Positions 53,108-61,678 of a DNA stretch of 64,000 nt are shown piece after piece. The notes under the pieces are model-generated. The model saw only the letters and a list, made by a program, of their open reading frames with translations. It was not told where the DNA came from and searched no databases. The first letter of the stretch is position 1; every line of letters begins with the position of its first letter. The stretch is from Gemmatimonadaceae bacterium (GTDB lineage Bacteria; Gemmatimonadota; Gemmatimonadetes; Gemmatimonadales; Gemmatimonadaceae). Where the stretch lies: the NCBI GenBank assembly GCA_036273715.1, contig DASUHB010000067.1, positions 1-64,000 on the forward strand, given 5' to 3'. The translations under genes were made by a program, and so were the position numbers.

Positions 53108-55126
53108 ATGTTTGAGCGGTCTCCAAACGTCACCGCAGCGTCCCGGGCGTGCCTCATGATCCATTTGCAGGTACTCGGCGCTCTGGAAGTCGGCACGGCG
53201 CATTCGCGCGGGGCGCGTCATCTCGTGACGCAGCCCAAGCGGCTGGCGCTGCTGGTCTATCTCGCCCTGGCCGAGCCCACGGGCCTGCACGCGCGCGATC
53301 GGCTGCTGGCGCTCCTCTGGCCCGAAGCCGATGACCGATCGTCGCGGCACTCGCTCCGCAACGCGCTGCACGCGCTCCGGCAAGCGTTAGGCGAGGACGC
53401 GATCGTCACGCGCGGCGAAGCGTTCGTCGGCCTCGACTTCGCCCAGGTGCAGTGCGATGCGCTCGAGCTGCGCGCCCACGTGGCCGCGGGCCGCTTCGAT
53501 GAGGCCGTGGCGCTGTGGTCCGGTGAGCTGCTGCCGGGGTTCCACGTGTCCGACGTGCCCGAATTCGAGCGATGGCTCGACGCTCAGCGTGAAAACCTGC
53601 TGCGTGCGGCGCGCACGGCGGCCTGGAAGCGCGCGGCAGCCGTGGCTGGAACGGGCGCGGCAGAGTTGGAGGCGATGCAGGTCGCACATCACCTGGATTC
53701 GGGAGACGAACCCGGGGCGCGCCGGTTGATGCGGCTGCTCGCATCGTCGGGCGATCGCGCCGGCGCCCTGGAAGTGTACGGCGCGCTCGCGGCGCATCTC
53801 TCGCGCGAGCTGGACACCGAGCCGTCGGCCGAGACGCGGCAGCTCGCGATGGAATTGCGATCGAACGCACGCGACGTCGCGGCTCCGGTTCCGCCGGCCG
53901 CGCCGACCGCGCCGGCTGCATCGCCGCCCGCGCCGCCGAGTGCGACTCCTGCGCCGGCCCCCACTACCGAGCCCATTGCGCCGCCCCGCCGCCGACCGCG
54001 GCGCCTCGCTGCTGCGTTAGGCGGCGGCGTGCTGGCGGTGCTGGCGCTCGCGCTGTATCTGAGCCGGCAGTCGGCGCACGCGTCCACACCCCAATCGGAG
54101 GCCGAGCGCGCCGTGCTTCGTCTCCCGGCGCGCTACCGTGCCGACACGGCAGCGTACAGCTCGTACCTGCGCGGACTGACGCTCCGATTCGCGTTTCACT
54201 TCGCGGAGTCGCGCGACACGTTCGTCTCGCTCGTGGATCGGAAACCGCTCTACGTGCCCGGCCTGTACGGATTGGCGCACGCGTACATCTTTACCGCGCT
54301 CAACGAGGTCACGGATCCGGACGAGACGTGGCCCAAGATCGACGTCGCGGCGCGGGGGGCGCTTGCGCTCGACACCACCGCGGCAAGTGCGTGGCTCGCG
54401 CTTGCGTCGGAGGACATGTTCTGGCACATCGACCTCCAGCGTGCGAACGAGCGCATCCTGCGCGCACGCCGGATCGATCCGTTCGACCCCGACATCGCCG
54501 GCATGCGATCGGTCTGGTTTAGGTTCTACGGACAGATGGACAGCTCCATTGCCGAAGCGCGACTCGCGCATCAGATGGATCCATTGAGCCCGTTGTTTGG
54601 ACGGCTGGTCGCCAAGCAGTTGTTTTTCGCTCGACGCTATGAGGAGTCGCGTCAAGCATTCATGCAGATGGTGCACGATGACGCGAGCTGGACCCGCGGA
54701 TACAGCGACCTCGCGCAACTCTACACTGCCATGGGCCGGCCGCGGGACGCGGTGGAGTGGCTGCGGAAGACGCGCGCGGCCGAAGGCGATAGCGCCGGCG
54801 CGGCAGCGCTGCCGGATGTCGGGACTGATGCCGAGGCGCGCCAGTTGCTCACCGCCGACGCGCGGCGCACGATCGCCGGCCTCGAACGCCGGGCGCAGGC
54901 GGGAGAGCGCGTACCATCGTATCTGTACGCGATCGCCTACGCACGGTTAGGCGACACGGCGTCGACCATGCAGTGGCTCGACACCATGGTGGCGCGGCAC
55001 GACAGCTACGTGCATCAAGTGCGCGTCGACCCGGTCTTCGACTTCGTGAGGCCGCTGCCGCGGTACCATGCGTGGGCAGCCGGATGCGGGCTGCCGCCCC
55101 TCGCGCCCTCGGCGCGGCAGTCGTAG
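53108..55126 (+). CDS. Membrane-anchored BTAD-family transcriptional regulator
   Basis: 672 residues from ATG 53108 (GGGAG upstream); ATG 53156 would begin directly at the domain. Residues about 17-110 are a winged-helix-like DNA-binding part (IHLQVLGALEV, LLVYLALAEPTGLHARDRLLALLWP, SRHSLRNALHALRQALG); about 115-255 are the bacterial transcriptional activation domain. A Pro/Ala linker (256-295), basic RRRPRR and one transmembrane helix (300-319) follow, then a roughly 350-residue external TPR-like region. The layout is like CadC/ToxR regulators that sense outside and act on DNA inside. Confidence 0.88.
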   Translation: MFERSPNVTAASRACLMIHLQVLGALEVGTAHSRGARHLVTQPKRLALLVYLALAEPTGLHARDRLLALLWPEADDRSSRHSLRNALHALRQALGEDAIVTRGEAFVGLDFAQVQCDALELRAHVAAGRFDEAVALWSGELLPGFHVSDVPEFERWLDAQRENLLRAARTAAWKRAAAVAGTGAAELEAMQVAHHLDSGDEPGARRLMRLLASSGDRAGALEVYGALAAHLSRELDTEPSAETRQLAMELRSNARDVAAPVPPAAPTAPAASPPAPPSATPAPAPTTEPIAPPRRRPRRLAAALGGGVLAVLALALYLSRQSAHASTPQSEAERAVLRLPARYRADTAAYSSYLRGLTLRFAFHFAESRDTFVSLVDRKPLYVPGLYGLAHAYIFTALNEVTDPDETWPKIDVAARGALALDTTAASAWLALASEDMFWHIDLQRANERILRARRIDPFDPDIAGMRSVWFRFYGQMDSSIAEARLAHQMDPLSPLFGRLVAKQLFFARRYEESRQAFMQMVHDDASWTRGYSDLAQLYTAMGRPRDAVEWLRKTRAAEGDSAGAAALPDVGTDAEARQLLTADARRTIAGLERRAQAGERVPSYLYAIAYARLGDTASTMQWLDTMVARHDSYVHQVRVDPVFDFVRPLPRYHAWAAGCGLPPLAPSARQS

Positions 55127-55458
55127 CACGAATACGAGGGTAGAGGTGCAGTTTGGTCTGGTACCGCGGTGAGATTCGTTGGGCGCGACCCGTGTGGCGT
55201 GACGCATCCGCTTCGGGCGCGCGCGTGGTGGGCTTCCTGATGACACGTGAGGCAGGCGGACCGGGCAGAGTGCTTCGCTCATGAAGACGCGGACACAGCA
55301 GGACACAACGGACAAAGCACTGGACAAAAAATCAAAGGCTTGGTGTTGCTCATGTCGTGTCCGTTGTGTCCTGTCGTGTCCGCGTCTTCATGAGCGTAGA
55401 TGCAAGCCATGCGGGAACGGCATCCCAGCCAAGACCCACCACCAACATGAGCGTGCGT
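55127..55458. other. Spacer between BTAD regulator and sulfur operon, upstream part
   Basis: 332 bp. The first 145 bp have no recognisable feature. Palindromic element C (55272-55403) takes up most of the rest. No gene is called: frames here follow the repeat and show no protein-like pattern. Confidence 0.6.
55272..55403. repeat. Long imperfect palindrome, element C (MITE-like)
   Basis: The left arm begins CGCTCATGAAGACGCGGACA and the right arm ends with its complement then AGATGC. Inner units are CAGGACACAACGGACA and the inverse. It is of the same family as elements A and B (38103-38476), 17 kb away. It lies 55 bp upstream of the promoter of the cysteine operon. Confidence 0.8.
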
Positions 55459-55487
55459 TTGACTTGCCGACCGGGGCCGATTACGAT
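55459..55487 (+). promoter_or_regulatory. Sigma-70-type promoter of the sulfur assimilation operon
   Basis: TTGACT (55459-55464), a 17-bp spacer, and TACGAT (55482-55487) make the best promoter match in the window. The predicted transcript start is near 55494, giving a leader of about 235 nt before the reductase gene, with the cysteine-rich ORF and terminator inside it. Confidence 0.65.
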
Positions 55488-55536
55488 ACGAAGGTTCGCG
55501 TCGGCGACCACCCACCTCAACGTTGCATCCTTCTCG

Positions 55537-55638
55537 ATGATTCACTCCGCCTTCGTCATGTGCTGTTGTGCATGCATGTGTGCCCGCTCCCTGGAGGGCG
55601 GTCGCCATGGCGGAGCGTTGCCCGTGAACACGGGATGA
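55537..55638 (+). CDS. Cysteine-rich leader peptide (putative attenuator ORF)
   Basis: 33 codons from ATG 55537, or 26 from ATG 55558, in frame, ending at TGA 55636-55638. After the second ATG the codons at 55561-55581 read C-C-C-A-C-M-C, i.e. five Cys in seven codons, in a genome where Cys is rare. The ORF lies between a promoter and an intrinsic terminator ahead of the operon that makes sulfide for cysteine. Ribosomes would stall at the Cys codons when Cys-tRNA is short, which is the logic of amino-acid attenuation. No Shine-Dalgarno sequence is visible for either ATG, so translation is a prediction. Confidence 0.65.
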   Translation: MIHSAFVMCCCACMCARSLEGGRHGGALPVNTG

Positions 55639-55671
55639 CATCGATCTAAGTCGTACCAACGCTTCCTTTGG

Positions 55672-55707
55672 GGCCCGTTCTCCGTATCCGGAGAGCGGGC
55701 CTTTTTT
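55672..55707 (+). terminator. Intrinsic terminator in the leader of the sulfur operon
   Basis: Stem GGCCCGTTCTCCG (55672-55684) pairs with CGGAGAGCGGGCC (55689-55701) through 13 pairs including one G-U. The loop is TATC, and TTTTTT follows (55702-55707). It ends 23 bp before the reductase start, so unless prevented it should stop transcription before the operon: the position expected of an attenuator. Upstream GAAC/GGG (55626-55634) and CGGA (55611-55614) can compete for its left arm. Confidence 0.85.
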
Positions 55708-55730
55708 GTTGCGCCTAACCAGGAGAGCCA

Positions 55731-57434
55731 GTGGCGACACGACATGGTGAGCCGAGCGGGGTCGAGGACATCAAGGCGGCGAGCGACGGTCTGCGCGGAT
55801 CGATCGGCGATGAGCTCGGGGATGGCGGCACGCACTTTTCCGAGACCGGCCGGCAGCTGCTCAAATTCCACGGCGCGTACGAGCAGGATGATCGCGACGA
55901 GCGCCGCGCGCGCAAGGACGTGGGCGGCGAGCCCGCGTACTCGTTCATGGTGCGCGCGAAGCTGCCCGGCGGCGTCTTGACCGGGCGCCAGTATCAGGTG
56001 TTCGACGCGCTCGCCGGCCGCTACGGCAACGGCACGCTGCGCATCACGACGCGCCAGGACTTTCAGTTGCACGGCGTCATCAAAGGCGAGCTCAAGCCGG
56101 CCATCGCCGCCATCAACGCTGCGTTAGTCACCACCCTCGGCGCCTGCGGCGATGTGGTGCGCAACGTGATCGCGTGCCCGGCGCCAATCGAGGATCCGCT
56201 GCGCGCGGAGGTGTTGGCCATTGCCGGACGGTTGTCGGCACACCTGCTGCCGTCGACACGGGCGTATCACGAGATCTGGCTGGACGGCGAGCGCATCCCC
56301 GATGCCGGCGACGAGCGTCCGATCGATCCGTTGTACGGCACGCGGTACTTGCCGCGGAAGTTCAAGATCGGATTCGGCTTTCCCGACGACAACTGCTCCG
56401 ATGTGCACAGCAACGACCTTGGCTTTCTGACGCTGCGCACCGGCAACGCATTGGAGGGTTTCGATGTGCTCGTGGGCGGCGGCCTCGGTGCGACGCACGG
56501 CAAGCCCGAGACCTACCCGCGGCTTGCATCGCCGCTGGCGTTCGTTAGGCGCGAAGAGCTCTGCCGGGTGAGCGAAGCCGTGGTCGCCGTGCACCGGGAC
56601 TACGGCGATCGCTCGAATCGCCGTCACGCGCGGCTCAAGTACGTGATCGACGATCACGGTCTGCCGTGGTTCCGCGCGCGGGTCGAGGAGGCAGTCGGTC
56701 ACGAGCTCGAGCCTCCGCGCAACGTCGACGTCACCGACATCCACGATCATCTCGGCTGGCACCGCCAGGAGGATGGCTGGTGGTTCTACGGCATGTACGT
56801 GGAGAACGGCCGAATCCGGGACACCGAAGCGACGCGCTGGCGGACCGCGTTGCGAGACATCGTCACGCGCGTGCGACCGGAGGTCGGCGTTCGGCTGACG
56901 CCGCAGCAGAACGTGCTCATCACCGGGATCGACGAGCGGCGCCGGCCGCTGGTCGAACGCATTCTCGCCGACCACGGCGTGCCCGAGGCGGCGCGGCTGA
57001 CGCCGGTTAGGCGTTGGGCAATGGCGTGTCCGGCGCTGCCGACGTGCGGGCTCGCGCTGGCCGAATCGGAGCGCGCGCTCCCGGACGTCCTCACGTCACT
57101 CGAGCGCGAGCTCGAACGGTTGGGCATTCCCGACGCGCACCTGACCGTGCGGATGACCGGCTGCCCCAACGGTTGCGCACGCCCGTACACGGCCGACCTG
57201 GCGTTCGTGGGCCGGTCGGCAGACCGATACACCGTCTACGTGGGCGGCACCATGCTCGGGACTCGGCTCGGCGTCCAGTACGCCGATCTGGTGCGGCGCG
57301 CGGACCTCGTCGCCGTCCTCCTGCCGCTGCTCGAGCGCTATCGCGCCGAACGGCTGCCTAACGAGAACTTCGGCGACTACGTGCATCGCGTCGGCGTCGA
57401 GCCGGTCGGCGCGCGCGCGCGGGCGGAGCGATGA
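55731..57434 (+). CDS. Siroheme-dependent sulfite/nitrite reductase (assimilatory)
   Basis: 567 residues, GTG start with AGGAG five bases upstream. Two ferredoxin-like half-domains and two siroheme domains: KLPGGVLTGRQYQVFDALA, NGTLRITTRQDFQLHGV, VVRNVIACPAPIED and PRKFKIGFGF. Ligands of the [4Fe-4S]-siroheme centre are Cys433 and Cys439 (MACPALPTCGLALAE) and Cys478 and Cys482 (TGCPNGCARPY). The LPTCGLALAE form is that of CysI-like sulfite reductases, and the coupled cysH supports sulfite as substrate. It makes sulfide for cysteine synthesis. Preceded by the attenuator-like leader. Confidence 0.92.
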   Translation: MATRHGEPSGVEDIKAASDGLRGSIGDELGDGGTHFSETGRQLLKFHGAYEQDDRDERRARKDVGGEPAYSFMVRAKLPGGVLTGRQYQVFDALAGRYGNGTLRITTRQDFQLHGVIKGELKPAIAAINAALVTTLGACGDVVRNVIACPAPIEDPLRAEVLAIAGRLSAHLLPSTRAYHEIWLDGERIPDAGDERPIDPLYGTRYLPRKFKIGFGFPDDNCSDVHSNDLGFLTLRTGNALEGFDVLVGGGLGATHGKPETYPRLASPLAFVRREELCRVSEAVVAVHRDYGDRSNRRHARLKYVIDDHGLPWFRARVEEAVGHELEPPRNVDVTDIHDHLGWHRQEDGWWFYGMYVENGRIRDTEATRWRTALRDIVTRVRPEVGVRLTPQQNVLITGIDERRRPLVERILADHGVPEAARLTPVRRWAMACPALPTCGLALAESERALPDVLTSLERELERLGIPDAHLTVRMTGCPNGCARPYTADLAFVGRSADRYTVYVGGTMLGTRLGVQYADLVRRADLVAVLLPLLERYRAERLPNENFGDYVHRVGVEPVGARARAER

Positions 57435-58114
57435 GCCGCCCGGCGCATCTCCACGGCGACGCCGCGGCGCTGCTTGCGTTCGTCGCGCGCGCGTACCGCG
57501 GACGCGTCGCGCTCAGCGCAAGCTTTGGCGGCGGCGGCGTGGTGCTCGCGCACATGCTCCGCGAGATCGACCCGGATGTGCCGGTGCTGTTCCTCGACAC
57601 GGGCTTCCATTTTCCCGAGACGCTCGAGTTCAAGCGGCGCTTCGCCCAACGGTATGATCTGCGGGTGGTCGATCTCGTGTCGAAACCGGAGGCCACGCCG
57701 CCCGACCTGTATCGCACGAATCCGGACGAATGCTGCCGCGTCCGGAAAGTCGAGCCGATGCGACGCGCGCTCGCGAGCTTCGACGTGTGGGTCACCGCGC
57801 TGCGCCGCGAGCAGTCGGATCTGCGCCGCGCGATCCGGCTCGTCGAGCCGCAGGAGATCGATGGGCGAACGGTGCTCAAGGTGATGCCGTTGGCGCACTG
57901 GACGAGGCGCGACGTGCAGCAATATCTCGAGACACACGGCGTCCCGTCGCATCCGTTGCTCGAGCGCGGGTATGCGAGCATCGGATGCTGGCCGTGCACG
58001 CGCCCAACGGCGCATGGCGAGACGGAGCGCGCGGGCCGGTGGAGCGGCACGGGGAAGACCGAATGCGGCCTGCACCCGTTTGCGAAGCGCCCGGGGCCGT
58101 CCGATGCCGCGTGA
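57431..58114 (+). CDS. cysH: Adenylyl-sulfate (APS-type) reductase
   Basis: 227 residues overlapping the reductase by ATGA. ATP-pyrophosphatase-like fold: VALSASFGGGGVVLAHML, LFLDTGFHFPETLEF and the catalytic Cys in KTECGLH (Cys212). The Cys pairs DECCRVRK (101-102) and GCWPCTRP (186, 189) bind a [4Fe-4S] cluster and mark the APS-using type, common in bacteria without a PAPS step. It reduces APS to sulfite with thioredoxin, feeding the preceding enzyme. No sulfate-activation genes are in the window. Confidence 0.93.
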   Translation: MSRPAHLHGDAAALLAFVARAYRGRVALSASFGGGGVVLAHMLREIDPDVPVLFLDTGFHFPETLEFKRRFAQRYDLRVVDLVSKPEATPPDLYRTNPDECCRVRKVEPMRRALASFDVWVTALRREQSDLRRAIRLVEPQEIDGRTVLKVMPLAHWTRRDVQQYLETHGVPSHPLLERGYASIGCWPCTRPTAHGETERAGRWSGTGKTECGLHPFAKRPGPSDAA

Positions 58115-58122
58115 ACCTCCGC

Positions 58123-59316
58123 CTAACGCAACGGACGGAAGAACGCCCGGATGTCGTCCACGAGCAGCTCGGGCTCCTCGAGCGCCGCGAAGTGCCCGCC
58201 GCGCGGCATCCTGGTCCATCGCGCCACATCGAAGAACCGCTCGGCCCATTCGCGCGGCGGACTCGACAAGTCCTGCGGAAAGAGCGCAAATGCCGCGGGC
58301 ACGCGCTGCGGTCCATCCGGTGCGCCCGATGTCGCGAGCTGCGTTTGATCGATGTGCGCGATGTCGGAGTACGGCGCGAACGACGAATTGATCGTCTGCG
58401 TCACCCAATAGAGCGTCACGTTCGCCAGCAGCTCGTCGCGCGTGAATCGCGACTCGACATCGCCATGGCAATCGCTCCACCGCCGGAACTTCTCGATGAT
58501 CCACGCGGCCAAACCCGCCGGCGAGTCGTTGAGTCCGACGGCGAGCGCCTGTGGCTGCCCGCCCTGGACTAACGCATAACCGCCCTGCGTCCGTCCGAAT
58601 CTCGCGATGCCCTCGAGGTATTTCTTCTCGTCGGCGCTGGGATCGGACGGCGGCGTGAATGCGTGATAGAACGGGACGTCCGTGAGATGGATCCCGATCA
58701 CCGCGTCGGCGTGCGCGCGCGCGAGCAGGTCGGTCACAGTACTGCCCCAGTCGCCGCCGTGCGCCGCGAATCGTTCGTAGCCGAGGACGTTCGTCATGAG
58801 CTCGTGCCACATGTCGCCGACGCGGAAGATCACCCCGTCGCCGCTGGGTCGCCCGGAGAATCCGTAGCCGGGCAGGCTCGGCGCGACGACATCGAATGCG
58901 TCGGCGGGATCGCCCCCGTGCGCTGCCGGATCGGTGAGCATCGGGATGATCTTGGCGAACCGCAGCACGGAGTCCGGGAAGCCGTGCGTCAGCACGATCG
59001 GCAGCGGATCGGGTCCGCGACCGCGCTCGTGGATGAAATGGATGGCGGCCCCGCCGACCGTCGCGCGGAAATTGCCGAACCGGTTCATGGCGGCTTCGTG
59101 CACGCGCCAATCGAAGCTCTCGCGCCAGTAGCGCACCAGCTCGCGCAGGTAGGCGACGTCGAAGCCGTAGCGCCAGCCGTCGTAGCCTAACGGTTCGATC
59201 CACCGCGTATGCATGAGCCGCGCACGCAGGTCGCCGAGCGTCGAGTCGGGAATGTGAATCTCGAACGCGCGCGGGTCGCGGACTGCTGAGCGCGCGGTGT
59301 GACCAGCTGCGTGCAT
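58123..59316 (-). CDS. Epoxide hydrolase with EHN N-terminal domain
   Basis: 397 residues from ATG 59316. N-terminal EHN region: FEIHIPDSTLGDLRARLMHTRW, WRYGFDVAYLRELVRYWRE and FDWRVHEAAMNRFGNF. Alpha/beta core: LTHGFPDSVLRF, nucleophile Asp189 in HGGDWGSTV, and catalytic His in RGGHFAALEEPE. These enzymes open epoxides to diols; the natural substrate is unknown. The gene ends 8 bp from cysH, in the opposite direction. Confidence 0.92.
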   Translation of the reverse strand: MHAAGHTARSAVRDPRAFEIHIPDSTLGDLRARLMHTRWIEPLGYDGWRYGFDVAYLRELVRYWRESFDWRVHEAAMNRFGNFRATVGGAAIHFIHERGRGPDPLPIVLTHGFPDSVLRFAKIIPMLTDPAAHGGDPADAFDVVAPSLPGYGFSGRPSGDGVIFRVGDMWHELMTNVLGYERFAAHGGDWGSTVTDLLARAHADAVIGIHLTDVPFYHAFTPPSDPSADEKKYLEGIARFGRTQGGYALVQGGQPQALAVGLNDSPAGLAAWIIEKFRRWSDCHGDVESRFTRDELLANVTLYWVTQTINSSFAPYSDIAHIDQTQLATSGAPDGPQRVPAAFALFPQDLSSPPREWAERFFDVARWTRMPRGGHFAALEEPELLVDDIRAFFRPLR

Positions 59317-59610
59317 CGCCTCGCCCTCCCGAAGTCGGCATGAAACCCGGCAAATCGCCTGCCACCCATCGAGCCCGGGCCGTATTGTTGATCGAGCCCA
59401 CGGGCCCGCCGCTGCGTTCGCTCGACGCGGGTGATGGACACGGCGCAGTGCAGGCTGACGAAAGAACCGACGACACGAGAATGACTGCCGACAGCGCGCG
59501 CGTAATTGCCTCCGCTCATCAATCTGAAACGCAGGCCAGGCGCAGACGACGCTCGATCGACGATCGCCGCATCGCGCGCGAGGCCGATCGGCACGACCGG
59601 GCTCATCGGT

Positions 59611-60969
59611 ATGGTTAGCGCTCGCCGTCAGCGTCGCGACTTCGACGTCATCATCATCGGTGCGGGCGCGGCGGGTCTCGCTGCTGCGAACGTGCTCCTC
59701 GACAACGGGCTCGACGTTCTCGTGCTCGAGGCGCGGCGTCGCACCGGGGGGCGCATCGAGACGGCCGCGCTGCTGCCATCGGGCAGCCCGATCGAGCTTG
59801 GGGCGGAATTCCTGCATGGCGTGGCCGCTCCGATCCGCGAGATTGCACAGGAACATGACCTTCGCACGATCGATATTTCGGGTCAGCGATTCGAGCACAC
59901 GACGCACGGGGTGCGCGTCGCGCGCGATTACACGGCGCGCCTCGACCGTGTGCTCGGCCGCCTCGACGCGCATCGCACGCCGGATCGTTCGTTCGCGGAC
60001 GCGATGCGCGCGAATCGCGGGTCGCTGCGGGCGTCAGACCGGTCGCTGGCGACGCGCTACGTGGAGGGATTCGAGGCTGCCGACGCGACGCTGATCAGCG
60101 AGCGCTGGCTCGCGGCGGCGCGTGCGCCGGGACGCGACGCGCGGGAGTCGCGGATCGGCCGGCTGGTGGACGGCTACGGCGCGCTCATCGATGTCCTCGC
60201 CCAACCGTTAGGCGCTCGGGTGCGCCTCGGCGCCGTCGTCTCGGCCGTGCGATGGGGGCCGGGGCACGTCGAAGTCGTGTCCGGCGGCGCCGGCCGGCGG
60301 ATCCGCACGGACGCGGCGCGCGCGGCGCTCGTCACCGTTCCGTTAGGCGTGCTGCAGGCGCCGGCCGGAGCGCCGGGCGCCATCCGCTTCGACCCGCCCG
60401 CGCCGGCGCTCGACCGGAGCGCCGCGTTGGGCATCATGGGCCCCGTGCACCGCGTCGTCTACCGCTTCGCCGATCCGTTCTGGCTGGAGCCGGCGTTCGC
60501 GCGACGGTTAGGCGCACCGCCGCTCGATCGCATGTCCTTCCTGCAGTCGCGCCGGCCGCTTCCGTTTCAGGTGTGGTGGACCACGTATCCGGTGACGTCG
60601 CCGCTCCTCGTGGCGTGGCGCGGCGGGTCGCAGGCGGCGCGCCTCGCGCGACAATCCACGCGCACGCTCGAGCGGCTCGGCCTCGAGTCGCTCGCCTCGA
60701 TCTTTCGCATGACGCCGGCGCGCCTGGCCGCGCGCCTCGTGCGCGCCTATTACCGCGACTGGCTCACCGATCCGTTCTCACGCGGTGCGTACTCGTATGC
60801 GCGCGTCGGCGGCGCCCGCATGGCCGGCCGTCTGGCCCGACCCATTTCGCACACGATCTGGTATGCCGGCGAAGCCGCGCATACGGCCGCGAGTACCGGT
60901 ACGGTGCACGGCGCGATCGCGTCCGGCCAACGCGCAGCGCGCGAGATCGTCGAGCTCGTCCATGGCTGA
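59611..60969 (+). CDS. Flavin-dependent amine oxidase family protein
   Basis: 452 residues from ATG 59611, next to the dinucleotide-binding motif (FDVIIIGAGAAGLAAANVLL). Further FAD marks: VLEARRRTGGRIET, ELGAEFLHG, LVTVPLGVLQ and the C-terminal IWYAGEAAHTAASTGTVHGAIASGQRAA. The family covers monoamine and polyamine oxidases and related desaturases. No ribosome site is visible, and the open frame extends to 59506 without family sequence. The 294-bp divergent spacer upstream has no feature I can name. Confidence 0.9.
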   Translation: MVSARRQRRDFDVIIIGAGAAGLAAANVLLDNGLDVLVLEARRRTGGRIETAALLPSGSPIELGAEFLHGVAAPIREIAQEHDLRTIDISGQRFEHTTHGVRVARDYTARLDRVLGRLDAHRTPDRSFADAMRANRGSLRASDRSLATRYVEGFEAADATLISERWLAAARAPGRDARESRIGRLVDGYGALIDVLAQPLGARVRLGAVVSAVRWGPGHVEVVSGGAGRRIRTDAARAALVTVPLGVLQAPAGAPGAIRFDPPAPALDRSAALGIMGPVHRVVYRFADPFWLEPAFARRLGAPPLDRMSFLQSRRPLPFQVWWTTYPVTSPLLVAWRGGSQAARLARQSTRTLERLGLESLASIFRMTPARLAARLVRAYYRDWLTDPFSRGAYSYARVGGARMAGRLARPISHTIWYAGEAAHTAASTGTVHGAIASGQRAAREIVELVHG

Positions 60970-61074
60970 CGGGCGGCCCCAGCCATAGACCCATCGATCC
61001 GGCGGACGAAACCGTATCACGTACGTGGGAGGCACGGTCACGCACGTTCACACGCACGACGCTTTGGAGGTTTC

Positions 61075-61467
61075 ATGAAGAGCATGCGCACGGTACTGAT
61101 CGGCGTGGCCCTCACGATGGGGATCGCGACGGGTGCGATCGCCCAGGGGGGCGGTGGCGGAGGCGGTAGAGGACGAGGCGGCGGAATGATGGCAATGCTC
61201 ATGAACGGCATCGCGCTCACCGACTCCGAGCAGAGCCAGGTCAAGGCCATCGAGGACAAGTACGCGCCGCAGATGCAGGAGTTCAGACAGAAGATGCGCG
61301 ACGCCCGGCAAAATGGGACACCCATGGATTCGGCGTCGATGCAGCAGATGCGCGATCTGGGCAAGAAGGAGCGCGACGAGATCCGTGCCGTGCTCACGCC
61401 GGATCAGCAGGCGAAGTTCGACGACAACATCAAGCAGATGATGGCGCGGCGGCCAAGCGGTCATTGA
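61075..61467 (+). CDS. Spy/CpxP-like small periplasmic protein
   Basis: 130 residues, start preceded by GGAGG. Signal peptide (TVLIGVALTMGIATGAIAQ), a Gly/Arg-rich stretch, then helices with LTDSEQSQVKAIEDKYAPQMQEF and IRAVLTPDQQAKFDDNIKQM. The LTxxQxxK(F) pattern is that of LTXXQ/CpxP/Spy-like proteins, which act as periplasmic chaperones or metal sensors. Followed by its own terminator, so probably monocistronic. Confidence 0.8.
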   Translation: MKSMRTVLIGVALTMGIATGAIAQGGGGGGGRGRGGGMMAMLMNGIALTDSEQSQVKAIEDKYAPQMQEFRQKMRDARQNGTPMDSASMQQMRDLGKKERDEIRAVLTPDQQAKFDDNIKQMMARRPSGH

Positions 61468-61482
61468 GGCCGCGCACGATCG

Positions 61483-61519
61483 AACGGGCCCATCGCGCAG
61501 CGCGGTGGGCCCGTTTTTT
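61483..61519 (+). terminator. Intrinsic terminator after the Spy/CpxP-like gene
   Basis: Stem AACGGGCCCATCGCG (61483-61497) pairs with 61501-61515 (one G-U) around a CAG loop, with a T-run at 61514-61519. It lies 15 bp after the stop codon. Confidence 0.92.
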
Positions 61520-61678
61520 GTATGCGGGCTGCCGCCTGTGTGCCTAACCGGCCTGAGCCGTGTGGCACCTTTCACCGCGCCCGGCCGTTCACGACAGTGT
61601 GGAGCAGCGCGCACGGGCGGTCGACCCGTCGGACACGCGCTGATGACCGATCTTTTTCGACTGCAACGGAGACCAGCA

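Noticed and set aside
55494-55731. A metabolite riboswitch (for example a SAM type) in front of the sulfite reductase
   Set aside because: I could not find a conserved riboswitch core by eye, and the Cys-run ORF plus terminator accounts for the layout; a covariance-model search would settle it.
57377-59476. A 699-codon minus-strand frame over cysH and the epoxide hydrolase
   Set aside because: Opposite or out of frame to genes with intact catalytic motifs; composition is that of a shadow frame.
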